From contig DISZ01000013.1 in NCBI GenBank assembly GCA_002422085.1, positions 54,843 to 118,842 of the forward strand: a stretch of 64,000 bases of DNA, in the 5' to 3' direction. This DNA comes from Rhodobacteraceae bacterium UBA6197 (GTDB lineage: Bacteria > Pseudomonadota > Alphaproteobacteria > Rhodobacterales > Rhodobacteraceae). Numbering within the stretch: the first letter of the stretch is position 1; each line of letters opens with the position of its first letter. Shown one piece after another: positions 1 through 7,982 of this stretch. Made by a program: the position numbers and the translations under genes. The notes beneath the pieces are model-generated. The model had not been told where the DNA came from. It searched no databases and was given only the letters and a program-made list of their open reading frames with translations.

Positions 1-372
1 ACGCCGATCCCGCTGACGTTCCTTGGCATCATGGCCGGGCACTGGATCTTCAAGGCGCCGTTCTCGGCCACCTCGATGATCGGTTTCATCGCACTGGCGG
101 GGATCATCGTGCGCAACTCGATTCTGCTGGTCGATTTCATCCGCCACGCGGACCCGACGGGCAAGACCAAGGTCGATATCCTGATCGAGGCCGGGGCGAT
201 CCGCTTCAAGCCGATCCTGCTGACGGCGGTGGCGGCGATGATTGGCGCGGTGGTGATTCTGGCCGACCCGATCTTTCAGGGGCTGGCGATCTCGCTGTTG
301 TTCGGGCTGCTGTCGTCAACCCTGCTGACGGTGCTGGTGATCCCGGCGATCTATCGGGTGTTCCGCACCTGA
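1..372 (+). CDS. RND-family efflux transporter, C-terminal fragment (5' end outside window)
   Basis: The reading frame is open from base 1 and ends with TGA at 370-372, so only about the last 123 residues are seen. They hold three hydrophobic helices and the stretch SMIGFIALAGIIVRNSILL, typical of the last transmembrane segments of AcrB/HAE1-type inner-membrane pumps. Such pumps use the proton gradient to expel drugs, metals or solvents with a periplasmic adaptor and an outer-membrane channel. The partners would lie to the left, outside the window. The substrate cannot be inferred. Confidence 0.85.
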   Translation, partial: TPIPLTFLGIMAGHWIFKAPFSATSMIGFIALAGIIVRNSILLVDFIRHADPTGKTKVDILIEAGAIRFKPILLTAVAAMIGAVVILADPIFQGLAISLLFGLLSSTLLTVLVIPAIYRVFRT

Positions 373-382
373 AGACAATTAC

Positions 383-416
383 CGCCCGGCGCGCGCATTG
401 ATGCGTGGGCCGGGCG
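383..416 (+). terminator. Hairpin after the RND gene
   Basis: CGCCCGGC (383-390) pairs with GCCGGGCG (409-416), and the inner bases GCGCAT/ATGCGT nearly extend the stem. It lies 11 bp after the RND stop codon. Only a weak T run follows, so termination is likely but not certain. Confidence 0.5.
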
Positions 417-535
417 ATCTTGACTGAAAATTCGTCAAGAATGCGGCAAACGTTTGGAGAATCAATCCTTAACCCCCTTTAATGAATGGATACTCCCGCT
501 TGGCGGGCACGGGTCACATTTCGCGGAGGGCTACC

Positions 536-1729
536 ATGGACATTTCAGATTTTCTGTCCGAGGCATTCGATCAGGTGCTGAATGGCACCGATGGCAATGA
601 CACGATCACCGGGCTGGACGGCGGTGCCGATCTGATTGACGGGGGCGCGGGCGACGACGTGATCTATGGCCGACGCGGCAGCGATGCGCTGTTCGGCGGG
701 GCGGGCGACGATCAGCTTTATGCCCTGCGCGGCAATGACACCCTGTCGGGCGGCGACGGCAATGACAGCCTTTATTCGGGGCGCGATGCATCGGTGCTGG
801 ACGGTGGCAGCGGCGACGATCTGTTGCAGGTCGATATGTTTCTGGGCGCGGCGCATGTGCTGACGGGGGGCGCAGGGGCCGATACCTTTGCGCTGGTCAA
901 CAGCGAGGCGGCGGCGCAGTCGGCGGTGGTGATTACCGATTTTGGCCTAGGGGAAGACGTATTGGCGCTGCCCTCGGGCGAGTCCCTGTCGGTTTCGTCC
1001 GGGGCGAGCGATATCGAGCTGACACTGGGCAGCGGCGATACGGTCACGCTGAGCGGGATCAGTGTGCATGACTGGCTGGTCGCGAACGGCACGATCTTTG
1101 ATGGCGTGACGCAGGGCGGCGCCGGCGTGGACCGAATCTTTGCCGGCGCGGGGGATGATGTCATCGCCGGCGGCGCGGGGGATGACGTGATCGGCGGCGG
1201 TGCGGGCGAAGACGTGATCCTTGGCGGCGAGGGCAACGATTCGCTGAACGGCAATCAGGGCAACGATACGCTGGACGGCGGCGCGGGCAACGACACGCTG
1301 CATGGCAACGCGGGTCACAACCTTCTGCTGGGGGGCGAGGGCGACGATTATATCACCTCGGGCAATCAGAGCAGCGTGCTCGATGGCGGCTCGGGCGATG
1401 ACCATCTGCTGATGCGGATGCTGTCGGGGGGCGATCATCAGGTGACGGGCGGCGCCGGCGCGGACCATTTCGAGTTTGCCTATTTCGACGCGCGCAAGCA
1501 CGGCCAAGTGGTGATCACGGATTTCGAGCTGGGGGTGGACAGTGTGACCATCGACGGGATGACGGCGCTGGACTATTACCTTGGCACCGAGGCGGTTCTG
1601 GAAGACACCGACGCGGGGGCGCTCTTGTATCTGGTCAGCAATGACACGGTGCTGTTCGAGGGAGTCAGCACGGCCGATCTGGCGGCCTCGTGGGCGAGGC
1701 TTGCGCCGGTCGATCTGCCGCTGGCCTGA
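536..1729 (+). CDS. RTX calcium-binding repeat protein, duplicated two-block architecture
   Basis: A 397-residue, acidic, glycine/aspartate-rich protein with many GGxGxDxLx nonapeptides (for example GGAGDDVI), which fold as calcium-binding beta-rolls. Block one spans about residues 17-85 and block two about 194-275. Each is followed by a similar segment: SVLDGGSGDD, then TGGAGAD, then VVITDF near residues 86-145 and 280-345, so the protein arose by internal duplication. There is no N-terminal signal; RTX proteins normally leave through a type I secretion system using an uncleaved C-terminal signal. The ATG at 536 is chosen over an upstream ATG at 482 because GGAGG lies 6-10 bases before it. 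No catalytic domain is visible, and no type I exporter is nearby. Confidence 0.85.
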   Translation: MDISDFLSEAFDQVLNGTDGNDTITGLDGGADLIDGGAGDDVIYGRRGSDALFGGAGDDQLYALRGNDTLSGGDGNDSLYSGRDASVLDGGSGDDLLQVDMFLGAAHVLTGGAGADTFALVNSEAAAQSAVVITDFGLGEDVLALPSGESLSVSSGASDIELTLGSGDTVTLSGISVHDWLVANGTIFDGVTQGGAGVDRIFAGAGDDVIAGGAGDDVIGGGAGEDVILGGEGNDSLNGNQGNDTLDGGAGNDTLHGNAGHNLLLGGEGDDYITSGNQSSVLDGGSGDDHLLMRMLSGGDHQVTGGAGADHFEFAYFDARKHGQVVITDFELGVDSVTIDGMTALDYYLGTEAVLEDTDAGALLYLVSNDTVLFEGVSTADLAASWARLAPVDLPLA

Positions 1730-1731
1730 GA

Positions 1732-1940
1732 CGGGCGGGTTGGCAAGGCGGCAGGTCTGAAAAGGCGCGGTCTGCAACGGGCGGTTGGCAAGGCGGCAGG
1801 TCTGGAAAGGCGCGGGTCTGCAACGGGCGGGTTGGCAAGGCGGCAGGTCTGAAAAGGCGCGGGTCGGCAACGGGCGGGTTGGTAAGGCGGCAGGTCTGGA
1901 AAGGCGCGGGTCGGCAACGGGCGGGTCGGAAACGCGCGGC
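1732..1940. repeat. 47-bp tandem repeat, four copies plus a partial
   Basis: Units begin CGGGCGGGTTGGCAAGG and continue GGCAGGTCTGRAAAGGCGC. They lie at 1732-1777 (46 bp), 1778-1823 (46 bp), 1824-1870 and 1871-1917 (47 bp each), with a diverged partial unit to about 1940. Copies differ by one to four substitutions or single-G deletions. The array begins two bases after the RTX stop codon and fills most of the gap to the convergent soxT-like gene. There are no spacers, so it is not a CRISPR array. Confidence 0.9.
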
Positions 1941-2025
1941 CAATCGGTTCTGGCAATCGGTTTTGCCAGCCTGTTCTGCGTGGCCGTTGTTTCAGGGCTT
2001 GCCCGAAGGCGCTCAGGGTCAGCCG

Positions 2026-3072
2026 TTACTGCGGCTGAAAGCCGCCGATCAGGTGGCGCAGCCCCAGCCATCCGCCCGCCGCGATCGCCGCCAGCGTGAC
2101 GGGCGCCGAAAACGCCAGCACCGACATTGCCGACACGCCTTGCCCGACAGAACAGCCCAGTGCGATGGTGCCGCCGATGCCCATCATTGCCGCCCCCGAG
2201 ACCTGACGGCCCAACTCGCGCGGGTCTTCGCAGGCCTCCCAGCGGAACATGCCGCGCAGCAGTGACCCCGACAGCGCGCCCGCCAGAACCCCCGCCACCA
2301 GCCCGACGGAAAAGGTGATGCCGCCTGCGGTCGAGGTCATGAAATAGAGGATCGTGCGCCCCAGCGGCGCGGTGAACGACGGTGCCTCGACGCCGACCGC
2401 GCCAAGGCTTTCGCGATAAAGAAGCGAGGTGCCGACAAGGCACCACACCACGGCAAGGCCCGCCGCCACGCCCCAGGCGATACGGCGCGCGTCGCGGCGC
2501 AGCGGCGCATAGGCCAATGCCCAGCCCAGCACCAGCGCTGCGATCGGCAGCGCAAAGGTGATCGGCGCAAGCCCGGTCTGCGCCGCCAGCCAATGCGCGA
2601 TGCCCTGCGGGCTGGCGGTCTCATCTTGTGCAAACAGTGCGGTGCGTAGTGGCCCGAGCGGGCCCGACAGCGTGGCAAAGGCAAAGATCCCCATCACCAC
2701 CACCACCACCAGGCTGCGCAGATCGCCGCCGCCAAAGCGCACCAGCGCCCCAAAGCCGCAATTCCCGGCCATCGCCATGCCATAGCCAAACAACAGCCCG
2801 CCCACGACCGAGGCCAGCGGGTTCCATTTCAAGGTCATGTAGAAGGTCGCCGTCAGATCGGCAAAGCCCATCGCCTCGGCCAGAAAGGCACCGGCAATCG
2901 CCACCGCCAGCACCACGCCCCAAAGCCGCAACCGGCGCTGATCGGCACCGTAAAGCGCCGTTTCCAGCGCGCCGAGCGTGCAGAAATCGCCCAGCCGCGC
3001 GGCCAGGCCCAGCACCAGACCACCACCCAATCCGATCAATGCCGACAGTGCCCCCATCGGGATGCTTTCCAT
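2026..3072 (-). CDS. YeeE/YedE-family transporter, SoxT-like (thiosulfate or sulfur-compound uptake)
   Basis: A 348-residue polytopic membrane protein with about nine hydrophobic segments. It carries the cysteine motifs of the YeeE/TsuA family: DFCTLGA (Cys31), GNCGFGA (Cys105) and LGCSVGQG (Cys307). In TsuA, pore cysteines of this kind pass thiosulfate through the inner membrane. Members next to soxR in sox clusters are called SoxT. The ATG at 3072 is preferred over one at 3108 because GGGGAGGG (complement of 3077-3084) stands just before it. It lies 42 bp downstream of soxR on the same strand. Uptake of thiosulfate or a related sulfur compound is inferred from family and neighbours; a role in signalling to SoxR is also possible. 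Confidence 0.75.
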   Translation of the reverse strand: MESIPMGALSALIGLGGGLVLGLAARLGDFCTLGALETALYGADQRRLRLWGVVLAVAIAGAFLAEAMGFADLTATFYMTLKWNPLASVVGGLLFGYGMAMAGNCGFGALVRFGGGDLRSLVVVVVMGIFAFATLSGPLGPLRTALFAQDETASPQGIAHWLAAQTGLAPITFALPIAALVLGWALAYAPLRRDARRIAWGVAAGLAVVWCLVGTSLLYRESLGAVGVEAPSFTAPLGRTILYFMTSTAGGITFSVGLVAGVLAGALSGSLLRGMFRWEACEDPRELGRQVSGAAMMGIGGTIALGCSVGQGVSAMSVLAFSAPVTLAAIAAGGWLGLRHLIGGFQPQ

Positions 3073-3114
3073 CCGACCCTCCCCACCGGACCCATGGCCC
3101 GACACCACCGCGTT

Positions 3115-3477
3115 CTATTCCGGGTGGCAATACATATCGTAGATCAGTTCGACCACACGCGACGCGCGCGGGTCTGACAGAGAATAGTAGATCGCCTTGC
3201 CGTCGCGACGGCACGACACCAGCCCCTCAAGCCGTAGCCGCGCCAGTTGCTGACTGACGGCCGCCTGCCGCGATGCCAGCAGGTTTTCCAGTTCGGTCAC
3301 CGATTTTTCGCCCGACGAAAGGTGACACATGATCATCAGCCGACCCTCATGCGCCAATGCCTTGAGCAGGTTCGCCGCATCTTGCGCGCGCCCCATCAAC
3401 TCATCGGCGTCCATCACCGCGCACCGATCGCGATTGACGGAGTCCGGCTGCTTGTCACGCCCAGACGGTGCCATCAT
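3115..3477 (-). CDS. soxR: SoxR, ArsR-family sulfur-responsive repressor
   Basis: A 120-residue winged-helix protein; the recognition region SRQAAVSQQLARLR is typical of ArsR. Cys51 (IMCHL) and Cys117 (MYCHPE) are 66 residues apart, the same spacing as the persulfide-sensing cysteines of SqrR/BigR-type repressors; Cys89 is a third. SoxR of other alphaproteobacteria binds the soxS-soxV and soxW-soxX gaps and is released by reactive sulfur. It lies 115 bp downstream of soxS, so it may also have its own promoter. An inverted repeat AATCG-N11-CGATT (3561-3581) sits in that gap. Starts at 3477 or 3474 are equally possible; the Met at 3414 lacks a ribosome site. Confidence 0.88.
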   Translation of the reverse strand: MMAPSGRDKQPDSVNRDRCAVMDADELMGRAQDAANLLKALAHEGRLMIMCHLSSGEKSVTELENLLASRQAAVSQQLARLRLEGLVSCRRDGKAIYYSLSDPRASRVVELIYDMYCHPE

Positions 3478-3592
3478 TGCACCTTGGTCCTTCCCTCAGG
3501 CATGCCCGGAGCCTTGCGCTCCGCGCGGTGTTTTCTGCGACTAGCACGACAAAAAAGAATAATCGAGTGTTTGGTGCGATTTGATCGGCGCA

Positions 3593-3970
3593 TCATTGCA
3601 GAGCCGGCAAGTCGGCACCGGCGTCGCGCAGCGCCATCCCCAACAGCCCCCAGAAAAAATCCTCGCCCGGATAGCCTTCGATCCGGGCCACTTCCAGATT
3701 GTCCTTCAAAAGCAGGAAGGTGGGCGTGAACACCGGCCGCGCGCCCACGGTGATGCCTTCGGGCCAGATGTCGCGCAGCTGGACATATTCCAGCGGCGCC
3801 AGGGCGGCCTCTGGGGTCTTGGGGTAAATCGGGCCGATTTCGGCCTTCCAGCGGGTGCAATAGATACAACCGGGCTGTTCGACCATGAGCAGTCGAAAGG
3901 CTTCGGCCATGGCCGCTGGCGCCCCCCCAAGGGCGGCCGCCAAAAAACTCGCAAGAAATGCAATGCGCAT
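3593..3970 (-). CDS. soxS: SoxS, periplasmic thioredoxin-like protein
   Basis: 125 residues, beginning with a hydrophobic signal peptide (about 1-22, ending AAMA). A thioredoxin-type active site, CIYC (Cys35, Cys38), follows. SoxS in Paracoccus-type clusters is a periplasmic disulfide reductase that keeps the SoxY thiol carrier active. It is transcribed away from soxV across an 96-bp gap that holds an inverted repeat. The FTPTFLLL stretch containing the cis-proline is also present, as expected for the fold. Confidence 0.88.
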   Translation of the reverse strand: MRIAFLASFLAAALGGAPAAMAEAFRLLMVEQPGCIYCTRWKAEIGPIYPKTPEAALAPLEYVQLRDIWPEGITVGARPVFTPTFLLLKDNLEVARIEGYPGEDFFWGLLGMALRDAGADLPALQ

Positions 3971-3989
3971 GATTGACGCACCCCCGGTT

Positions 3990-4011
3990 ACATATAAAGA
4001 TTGTAATATGT
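3990..4011. promoter_or_regulatory. Candidate SoxR operator in the soxS-soxV divergent gap
   Basis: ACATAT (3990-3995) and ATATGT (4006-4011) form a perfect inverted repeat with a 10-bp spacer in the AT-rich part of the divergent promoter region. SoxR is known in related bacteria to bind this gap. The assignment rests on position and symmetry only. Confidence 0.45.
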
Positions 4012-4066
4012 TTGTGGGACCGGATCAAGAAACGATCCGGGCAAGCGCCGCTTGAGGGAGAATTTC

Positions 4067-4807
4067 ATGTTGCTGGATCCGACATTCGGCGGGGCTTTGT
4101 TGGCCGGGATCTTGTCGTTCCTGACGCCCTGCATTCTGCCGATGGTGCCGTTTTACCTGAGCTATATGGCCGGCATCTCGATGTCCGAGTTGCGCGGGGA
4201 CGCGGGCATTGCGCCGGGCGCGCAGCGCAGGCTGGTGTTTTCGGCGGTTGCCTTCGCGCTGGGGGTCACGACGATCTTCATGCTGCTGGGCATGGGGGCA
4301 ACGGCGCTGGGGCAGGCGTTTCGGCAGTGGATGGACCCGCTCAGCTATGTCGCCGCCGCGATCCTGTTCCTCTTCGGGCTGCATTTTCTGGGGATCGTGC
4401 GGATCGGGTTTCTCTACCGCGAGGCCCGGCTTGAGGCCAAGTCGGACCCGTCCACGGTGTTGGGCGCCTATGTGATGGGGCTGGCTTTCGGCTTTGGCTG
4501 GACGCCCTGCGTCGGACCGGCGCTGGCGGCGATTCTGATGGTGGCCTCGGGGATGGGCGATATCTGGCGCGGCGCGGCGCTTTTGTTCGTTTACGGCGTG
4601 GGCATGACCGCGCCCTTCGTGATTGCGGCGTTTTTCGCCAAGCCATTCCTGGCCTGGATGAACCGCAACCGCAAATATCTTGGCCATGTGGAAAAGGTGA
4701 TGGGGGTGATGCTGATCGTCTTTGCGATTCTGATCGCCACCGATTCGATCAGCTACATTGCCGCTTTCATGATCCGTTATCTGCCCGGCGGGGGCACGCT
4801 GGGCTGA
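4067..4807 (+). CDS. soxV: SoxV, CcdA/DsbD-family membrane thiol-electron transporter
   Basis: A 246-residue protein with six predicted transmembrane helices and the two paired cysteines of the CcdA family, FLTPCILP (Cys22) and GWTPCVGP (Cys148). It carries electrons from cytoplasmic thioredoxin across the membrane to the periplasmic thioredoxins SoxW and SoxS, for reactivation of SoxY. The start is the ATG at 4067: GGGAG stands at 4056-4060, six bases upstream. An in-frame TTG at 4052 overlaps that site and is unlikely. soxW follows after 14 bp. Confidence 0.93.
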   Translation: MLLDPTFGGALLAGILSFLTPCILPMVPFYLSYMAGISMSELRGDAGIAPGAQRRLVFSAVAFALGVTTIFMLLGMGATALGQAFRQWMDPLSYVAAAILFLFGLHFLGIVRIGFLYREARLEAKSDPSTVLGAYVMGLAFGFGWTPCVGPALAAILMVASGMGDIWRGAALLFVYGVGMTAPFVIAAFFAKPFLAWMNRNRKYLGHVEKVMGVMLIVFAILIATDSISYIAAFMIRYLPGGGTLG

Positions 4808-4821
4808 CCTGGGAGGGAATT

Positions 4822-5382
4822 ATGCGTGGATTTCTGACGACCGTGACGACGATTCTGGCACTGGCATTGCCCGTGGGGGCGGCCGATCTGGGCGACGACG
4901 GGCTGCACAAGACGCCCTGGATGCGCGAAACCTTCAAGGACATGCGCGAAGATCTGGCCGACGCCAATGCCGAAGGCAAGCGCCTGATGGTGATCTTCGA
5001 GCAGCGCGGCTGCATCTATTGCACGAAGATGCATGAAGAGGTGTTTCCAGATCCGGGTATCACCAAGCTGATCGAAGACACCTATTTCGTGGTGCAGATG
5101 AACCTGTTTGGCGATGTCGAAGTGACCGATTTCGACGGCACCGTGCTGCCCGAAAAGGACATGGCCGTGCGCTGGGGGGTGATGTTCACCCCGACGATGA
5201 TCTTTCTGCCCGAAGAGGTGGCCGAGGGTCAGAGCGCCGCGCAGGCCGCGGTGGTGACGATGCCCGGCGCCTTTGGCAAGGGCACCACCTCGGCGCTGCT
5301 GACCTGGGTCAAGGATCACGGCTATGAAAGCGGCGAACATTTCCAGAAATACCTGGCCGCGCAGATGGCCAAAGAGGGATGA
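4822..5382 (+). CDS. soxW: SoxW, periplasmic thioredoxin
   Basis: 186 residues with a signal peptide (about 1-20), then a thioredoxin fold with the active site GCIYC (Cys64, Cys67) and a cis-proline loop FTPTMIF. This is the SoxW partner of SoxV. A GGGAGGG ribosome site lies just before the ATG. The identical CIYC motif in SoxS suggests that both receive electrons from SoxV. A 213-bp gap with regulatory repeats follows before soxX. Confidence 0.92.
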   Translation: MRGFLTTVTTILALALPVGAADLGDDGLHKTPWMRETFKDMREDLADANAEGKRLMVIFEQRGCIYCTKMHEEVFPDPGITKLIEDTYFVVQMNLFGDVEVTDFDGTVLPEKDMAVRWGVMFTPTMIFLPEEVAEGQSAAQAAVVTMPGAFGKGTTSALLTWVKDHGYESGEHFQKYLAAQMAKEG

Positions 5383-5445
5383 ACTGACCCGGACGCCTTG
5401 CGCCGAGGCCGCCGTATTTTGGCGGTGCTACAGTTTATCGTGATT

Positions 5446-5502
5446 TTCCAATGCTTTGTGGAATGACTTTTGGTCGCCGGTCGATATGTCCCGGCAGACA
5501 TA
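5446..5502. promoter_or_regulatory. Candidate SoxR operators in the soxW-soxX gap
   Basis: Two perfect inverted repeats lie here: TTCCA-N8-TGGAA (5446-5463) and TATGT-N8-ACATA (5485-5502). Both have five-base arms and eight-base spacers. The second resembles the ACATAT/ATATGT repeat of the soxS-soxV gap in arm sequence but with arms in reversed order. This is the second gap known to be bound by SoxR in related species. A five-base repeat can occur by chance, so the call is tentative. Confidence 0.4.
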
Positions 5503-5595
5503 AAGAGAAACATGCAGATGTATGAATTTATTAGTTGCGCCAATCTGTCGCACTCGTTTAGACTTGGAATAGGGAGAAGAAATGGGAGGTCTTCG

Positions 5596-6069
5596 ATGAA
5601 ACGCCACGTCGTGATGGCGGCTTTTGCCGCCGCACTCGCAGCTGGGTCCGCAGGGGCCGAAGTCGCACCCGCAGATGTGAAATGGGATGAGGGCGCGATC
5701 GCGCAGTCGTTGTCGGGTGTGGCGGGCGACCCGGACTCGGGCGCCAAGATCATGACCACCAACGCGCTGGGCAACTGTGTCGCCTGCCACCAGATCAGCG
5801 CCATGCCCACGGTGCAGTTTCAGGGCGATATCGCGCCCGCACTGGACGGCGCCGCCGACCGCTATTCCGAAGCGCAACTGCGCGGCATCGTGGTCGACGC
5901 CAAGCATACGTTTGAGGCGTCGTTCATGCCGGGCATGTACAAGACCGGGCCGTTCATCCGGCCGGGCGATGCCTATACCGGCAAGGCCGCGCCTGCCGAT
6001 CTGCCGCCGATCCTTGATGCCCAACAGATCGAGGATGTGGTCGCCTATTTGCTGACGCTCAAAGAGTGA
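5596..6069 (+). CDS. soxX: SoxX, mono-heme c-type cytochrome subunit
   Basis: 157 residues: a signal peptide (about 1-21), one heme-binding motif CVACH (61-65) and a Met-ligand region FMPGMY near 115. SoxX pairs with SoxA; the SoxXA complex attaches thiosulfate to the SoxY cysteine in the periplasm and takes the two electrons. The ATG at 5596 has GGGAGG at 5584-5589; the longer reading frame upstream covers the promoter region. It is the first gene of soxXYZA. Confidence 0.95.
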   Translation: MKRHVVMAAFAAALAAGSAGAEVAPADVKWDEGAIAQSLSGVAGDPDSGAKIMTTNALGNCVACHQISAMPTVQFQGDIAPALDGAADRYSEAQLRGIVVDAKHTFEASFMPGMYKTGPFIRPGDAYTGKAAPADLPPILDAQQIEDVVAYLLTLKE

Positions 6070-6097
6070 TCGGCCAGACAATCGAGAGGAGAAACAG

Positions 6098-6517
6098 ATG
6101 AAACTTTCCAGACGTGATGCCCTCGGGCTGGCGCTGGGCGGCGTGGCGCTGACCCTGCTGCCGCTGCCCGCGATGGCGGCGGGTGCCGAAGAGGCGATCG
6201 CCGCCTTTACCGGGGGGGCGGCTGTCGGTGCCGGCGGCATTACCCTGACCGCGCCGGAAATCGCTGAAAACGGCAACACGGTGCCGGTGTCGGTCGATGC
6301 GCCGGGGGCGGTGTCGATCTTGTTGCTGGCTTCGGGCAACCCGACGCCTGCGGTGGCGACCTTCAACTTTGGCCCTGCGGCCGGTTCGCAGATGGCCTCG
6401 ACGCGGATCCGCCTGTCAACCACGCAAGACGTGATGGCGGTGGCGAAAATGGCCGACGGCAGCTTTGTGCAGGCCGCTTCGACCGTGAAAGTCACCATCG
6501 GCGGCTGCGGCGGCTGA
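6098..6517 (+). CDS. soxY: SoxY, sulfur-carrier subunit of SoxYZ
   Basis: 139 residues ending in the flexible tail GGCGG, whose Cys137 carries the sulfur substrate through all steps of the Sox cycle. The N-terminus KLSRRDALGLALGG is a twin-arginine signal, so the folded SoxYZ dimer would be exported by Tat, encoded nearby at 14860-16566. SoxZ, 23 bp downstream, has no signal and would travel as a passenger. Confidence 0.96.
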   Translation: MKLSRRDALGLALGGVALTLLPLPAMAAGAEEAIAAFTGGAAVGAGGITLTAPEIAENGNTVPVSVDAPGAVSILLLASGNPTPAVATFNFGPAAGSQMASTRIRLSTTQDVMAVAKMADGSFVQAASTVKVTIGGCGG

Positions 6518-6540
6518 GGCAGAGAGCATAGGAGAATATC

Positions 6541-6870
6541 ATGGCAGACAACGTCAAACCGCGCGTCAAAGTTCCCTCCAAGGCCTCGGCCGGCGAGGTG
6601 GTGACGATCAAGACCCTGATCTCGCATCCGATGGAATCGGGGCAGCGCAAGGGCAAGGACGGGAACCTGATCCCGCGCTCGATCATCAACCGTTTCACCT
6701 GCGATCTGAACGGAGCGAATGTGATCGACATCACCATCGAGCCGGCGGTTTCCACCAACCCCTATTTCGAGTTCGACGCCAAGGTCGACGCCTCGGGTGA
6801 GTTCAAGTTCACCTGGTATGACGATGACGGCTCGGTCTACGAGGACGCCAAGTCGATCGAAGTGGCCTGA
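6541..6870 (+). CDS. soxZ: SoxZ, partner subunit of SoxYZ
   Basis: A 109-residue immunoglobulin-like beta-sandwich protein with the SoxZ signature regions KTLISHPMESGQRK and FTWYDDDGS. It has no signal peptide, consistent with co-export in complex with SoxY. It has no cysteine swinging arm. It is preceded by an AGGAG-type site, and soxA begins 80 bp later in the same orientation. Confidence 0.96.
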   Translation: MADNVKPRVKVPSKASAGEVVTIKTLISHPMESGQRKGKDGNLIPRSIINRFTCDLNGANVIDITIEPAVSTNPYFEFDAKVDASGEFKFTWYDDDGSVYEDAKSIEVA

Positions 6871-6950
6871 TGGCCGCCCGCGTGGGAGCGCGGACTAAGG
6901 ACAGGCTTTCCGCGTCAGCGCGGGGGGCTTCACTCAGGGAGGATCAAGGA

Positions 6951-7817
6951 ATGAGCTTGCGCAACAGCCGCAACAAGATCGCCGCCACGGCATTTGCCGC
7001 ACTGGTTCTGGGCCTGGGCCCGGCGCTGGCCGGGCCGGCGGACGACACGCTGGTGGTGAACGAAGACGTCACCATCGTCACCAGGGCTCCGGCCGCCGCC
7101 CATTTGGACGGCCACCTGAAAGAAGTCTATTCCGGCTGGCTGTTCCGCGAGGACGAGACCCGCAAGATGCAAAAGGATGACTTCGACAACCCGAACTTCG
7201 TGTTTCTCGAACAAGGCTTGGACGCGTGGAGCGCGGTTGACGGCAGCGAGGGGAAATCCTGCGCCAATTGCCACGAAGACATCGCTGACAGCATGGCGGG
7301 CGTGCGCGCCACGATGCCCAAGGTCAACGCCAAGGGCGATCTGTGGTCGATGGAAGATTACATCAACGACTGCCGCACCAACCGCATGGGTGCCGAGGCG
7401 TGGAAGTGGAACAGCGCGGACATGAAGAACATGACACTGGCGATTTCGCTGCAATCGCGCGGCATGCCGGTGAATGTGGCGATCGACGGCCCGGCCCAGG
7501 CGTTCTGGGAAAAGGGCAAGGAGATGTATTACACCCGCTTCGGCCAGCTTGAGATGTCCTGCGCCAATTGTCACGAAGACAACTTTGGCAATTACATCCG
7601 CGCCGATCACCTCAGCCAGGGCCAGGTCAACGGCTTTCCGGTCTACCGTCTGAAGGACTCGGGCGTGGTTTCGATCCACCAGCGTTTTGTCGGCTGCGTG
7701 CGCGATACCCGCGCCGAAACCTTTGCTGCCGGCAGCCAGGAGTTTCGCGAGCTGGAGCTTTATGTCGCGTCGCGCGGCATGGGTCTGGAAATCGAGGGTG
7801 CCGGCGTTCGCCCCTGA
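6951..7817 (+). CDS. soxA: SoxA, di-heme c-type cytochrome (L-cysteine S-thiosulfotransferase)
   Basis: 288 residues with a signal peptide (about 1-28). Two CANCH heme motifs (104-108 and 204-208) make it the di-heme type. GCVRDTR with Cys249 matches the active-site cysteine that ligates the catalytic heme, found as a persulfide in known SoxA. The ATG at 6951 follows GGAGGATCAAGGA. A strong hairpin with a T run ends this transcript 9 bp after the stop codon. Confidence 0.95.
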   Translation: MSLRNSRNKIAATAFAALVLGLGPALAGPADDTLVVNEDVTIVTRAPAAAHLDGHLKEVYSGWLFREDETRKMQKDDFDNPNFVFLEQGLDAWSAVDGSEGKSCANCHEDIADSMAGVRATMPKVNAKGDLWSMEDYINDCRTNRMGAEAWKWNSADMKNMTLAISLQSRGMPVNVAIDGPAQAFWEKGKEMYYTRFGQLEMSCANCHEDNFGNYIRADHLSQGQVNGFPVYRLKDSGVVSIHQRFVGCVRDTRAETFAAGSQEFRELELYVASRGMGLEIEGAGVRP

Positions 7818-7826
7818 TCCGATGTG

Positions 7827-7855
7827 AAACGCGGGGCCCGGCGCCCCGCGTTTTT
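7827..7855 (+). terminator. Intrinsic terminator between soxA and soxB
   Basis: AAACGCGGGGC (7827-7837) pairs with GCCCCGCGTTT (7843-7853) around a 5-base loop, and the T run continues to 7855. This 11-bp GC-rich stem with a T tail is a textbook rho-independent terminator. It implies that soxXYZA and soxBCD are at least partly separate transcripts. The AT-rich stretch 7864-7890 just downstream could hold a soxB promoter (CGACAT, 16 bp, TATAAA), but that match is weak. Confidence 0.8.
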
Positions 7856-7982
7856 CGTCCCGACATATTCACGTTATTCTATATAAATCAATTCGTTAGT
7901 CGATCAATGACTGCTGGCATCCCTGTTTGGCGGACCGTAGGGGCCGGCGGGTCGGGGTATGCCCAACGAAGGAGACGGAGCA

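Noticed and set aside
1732..1940. CRISPR array at the 47-bp repeats
   Set aside because: Units are contiguous without variable spacers, and no cas gene is present.
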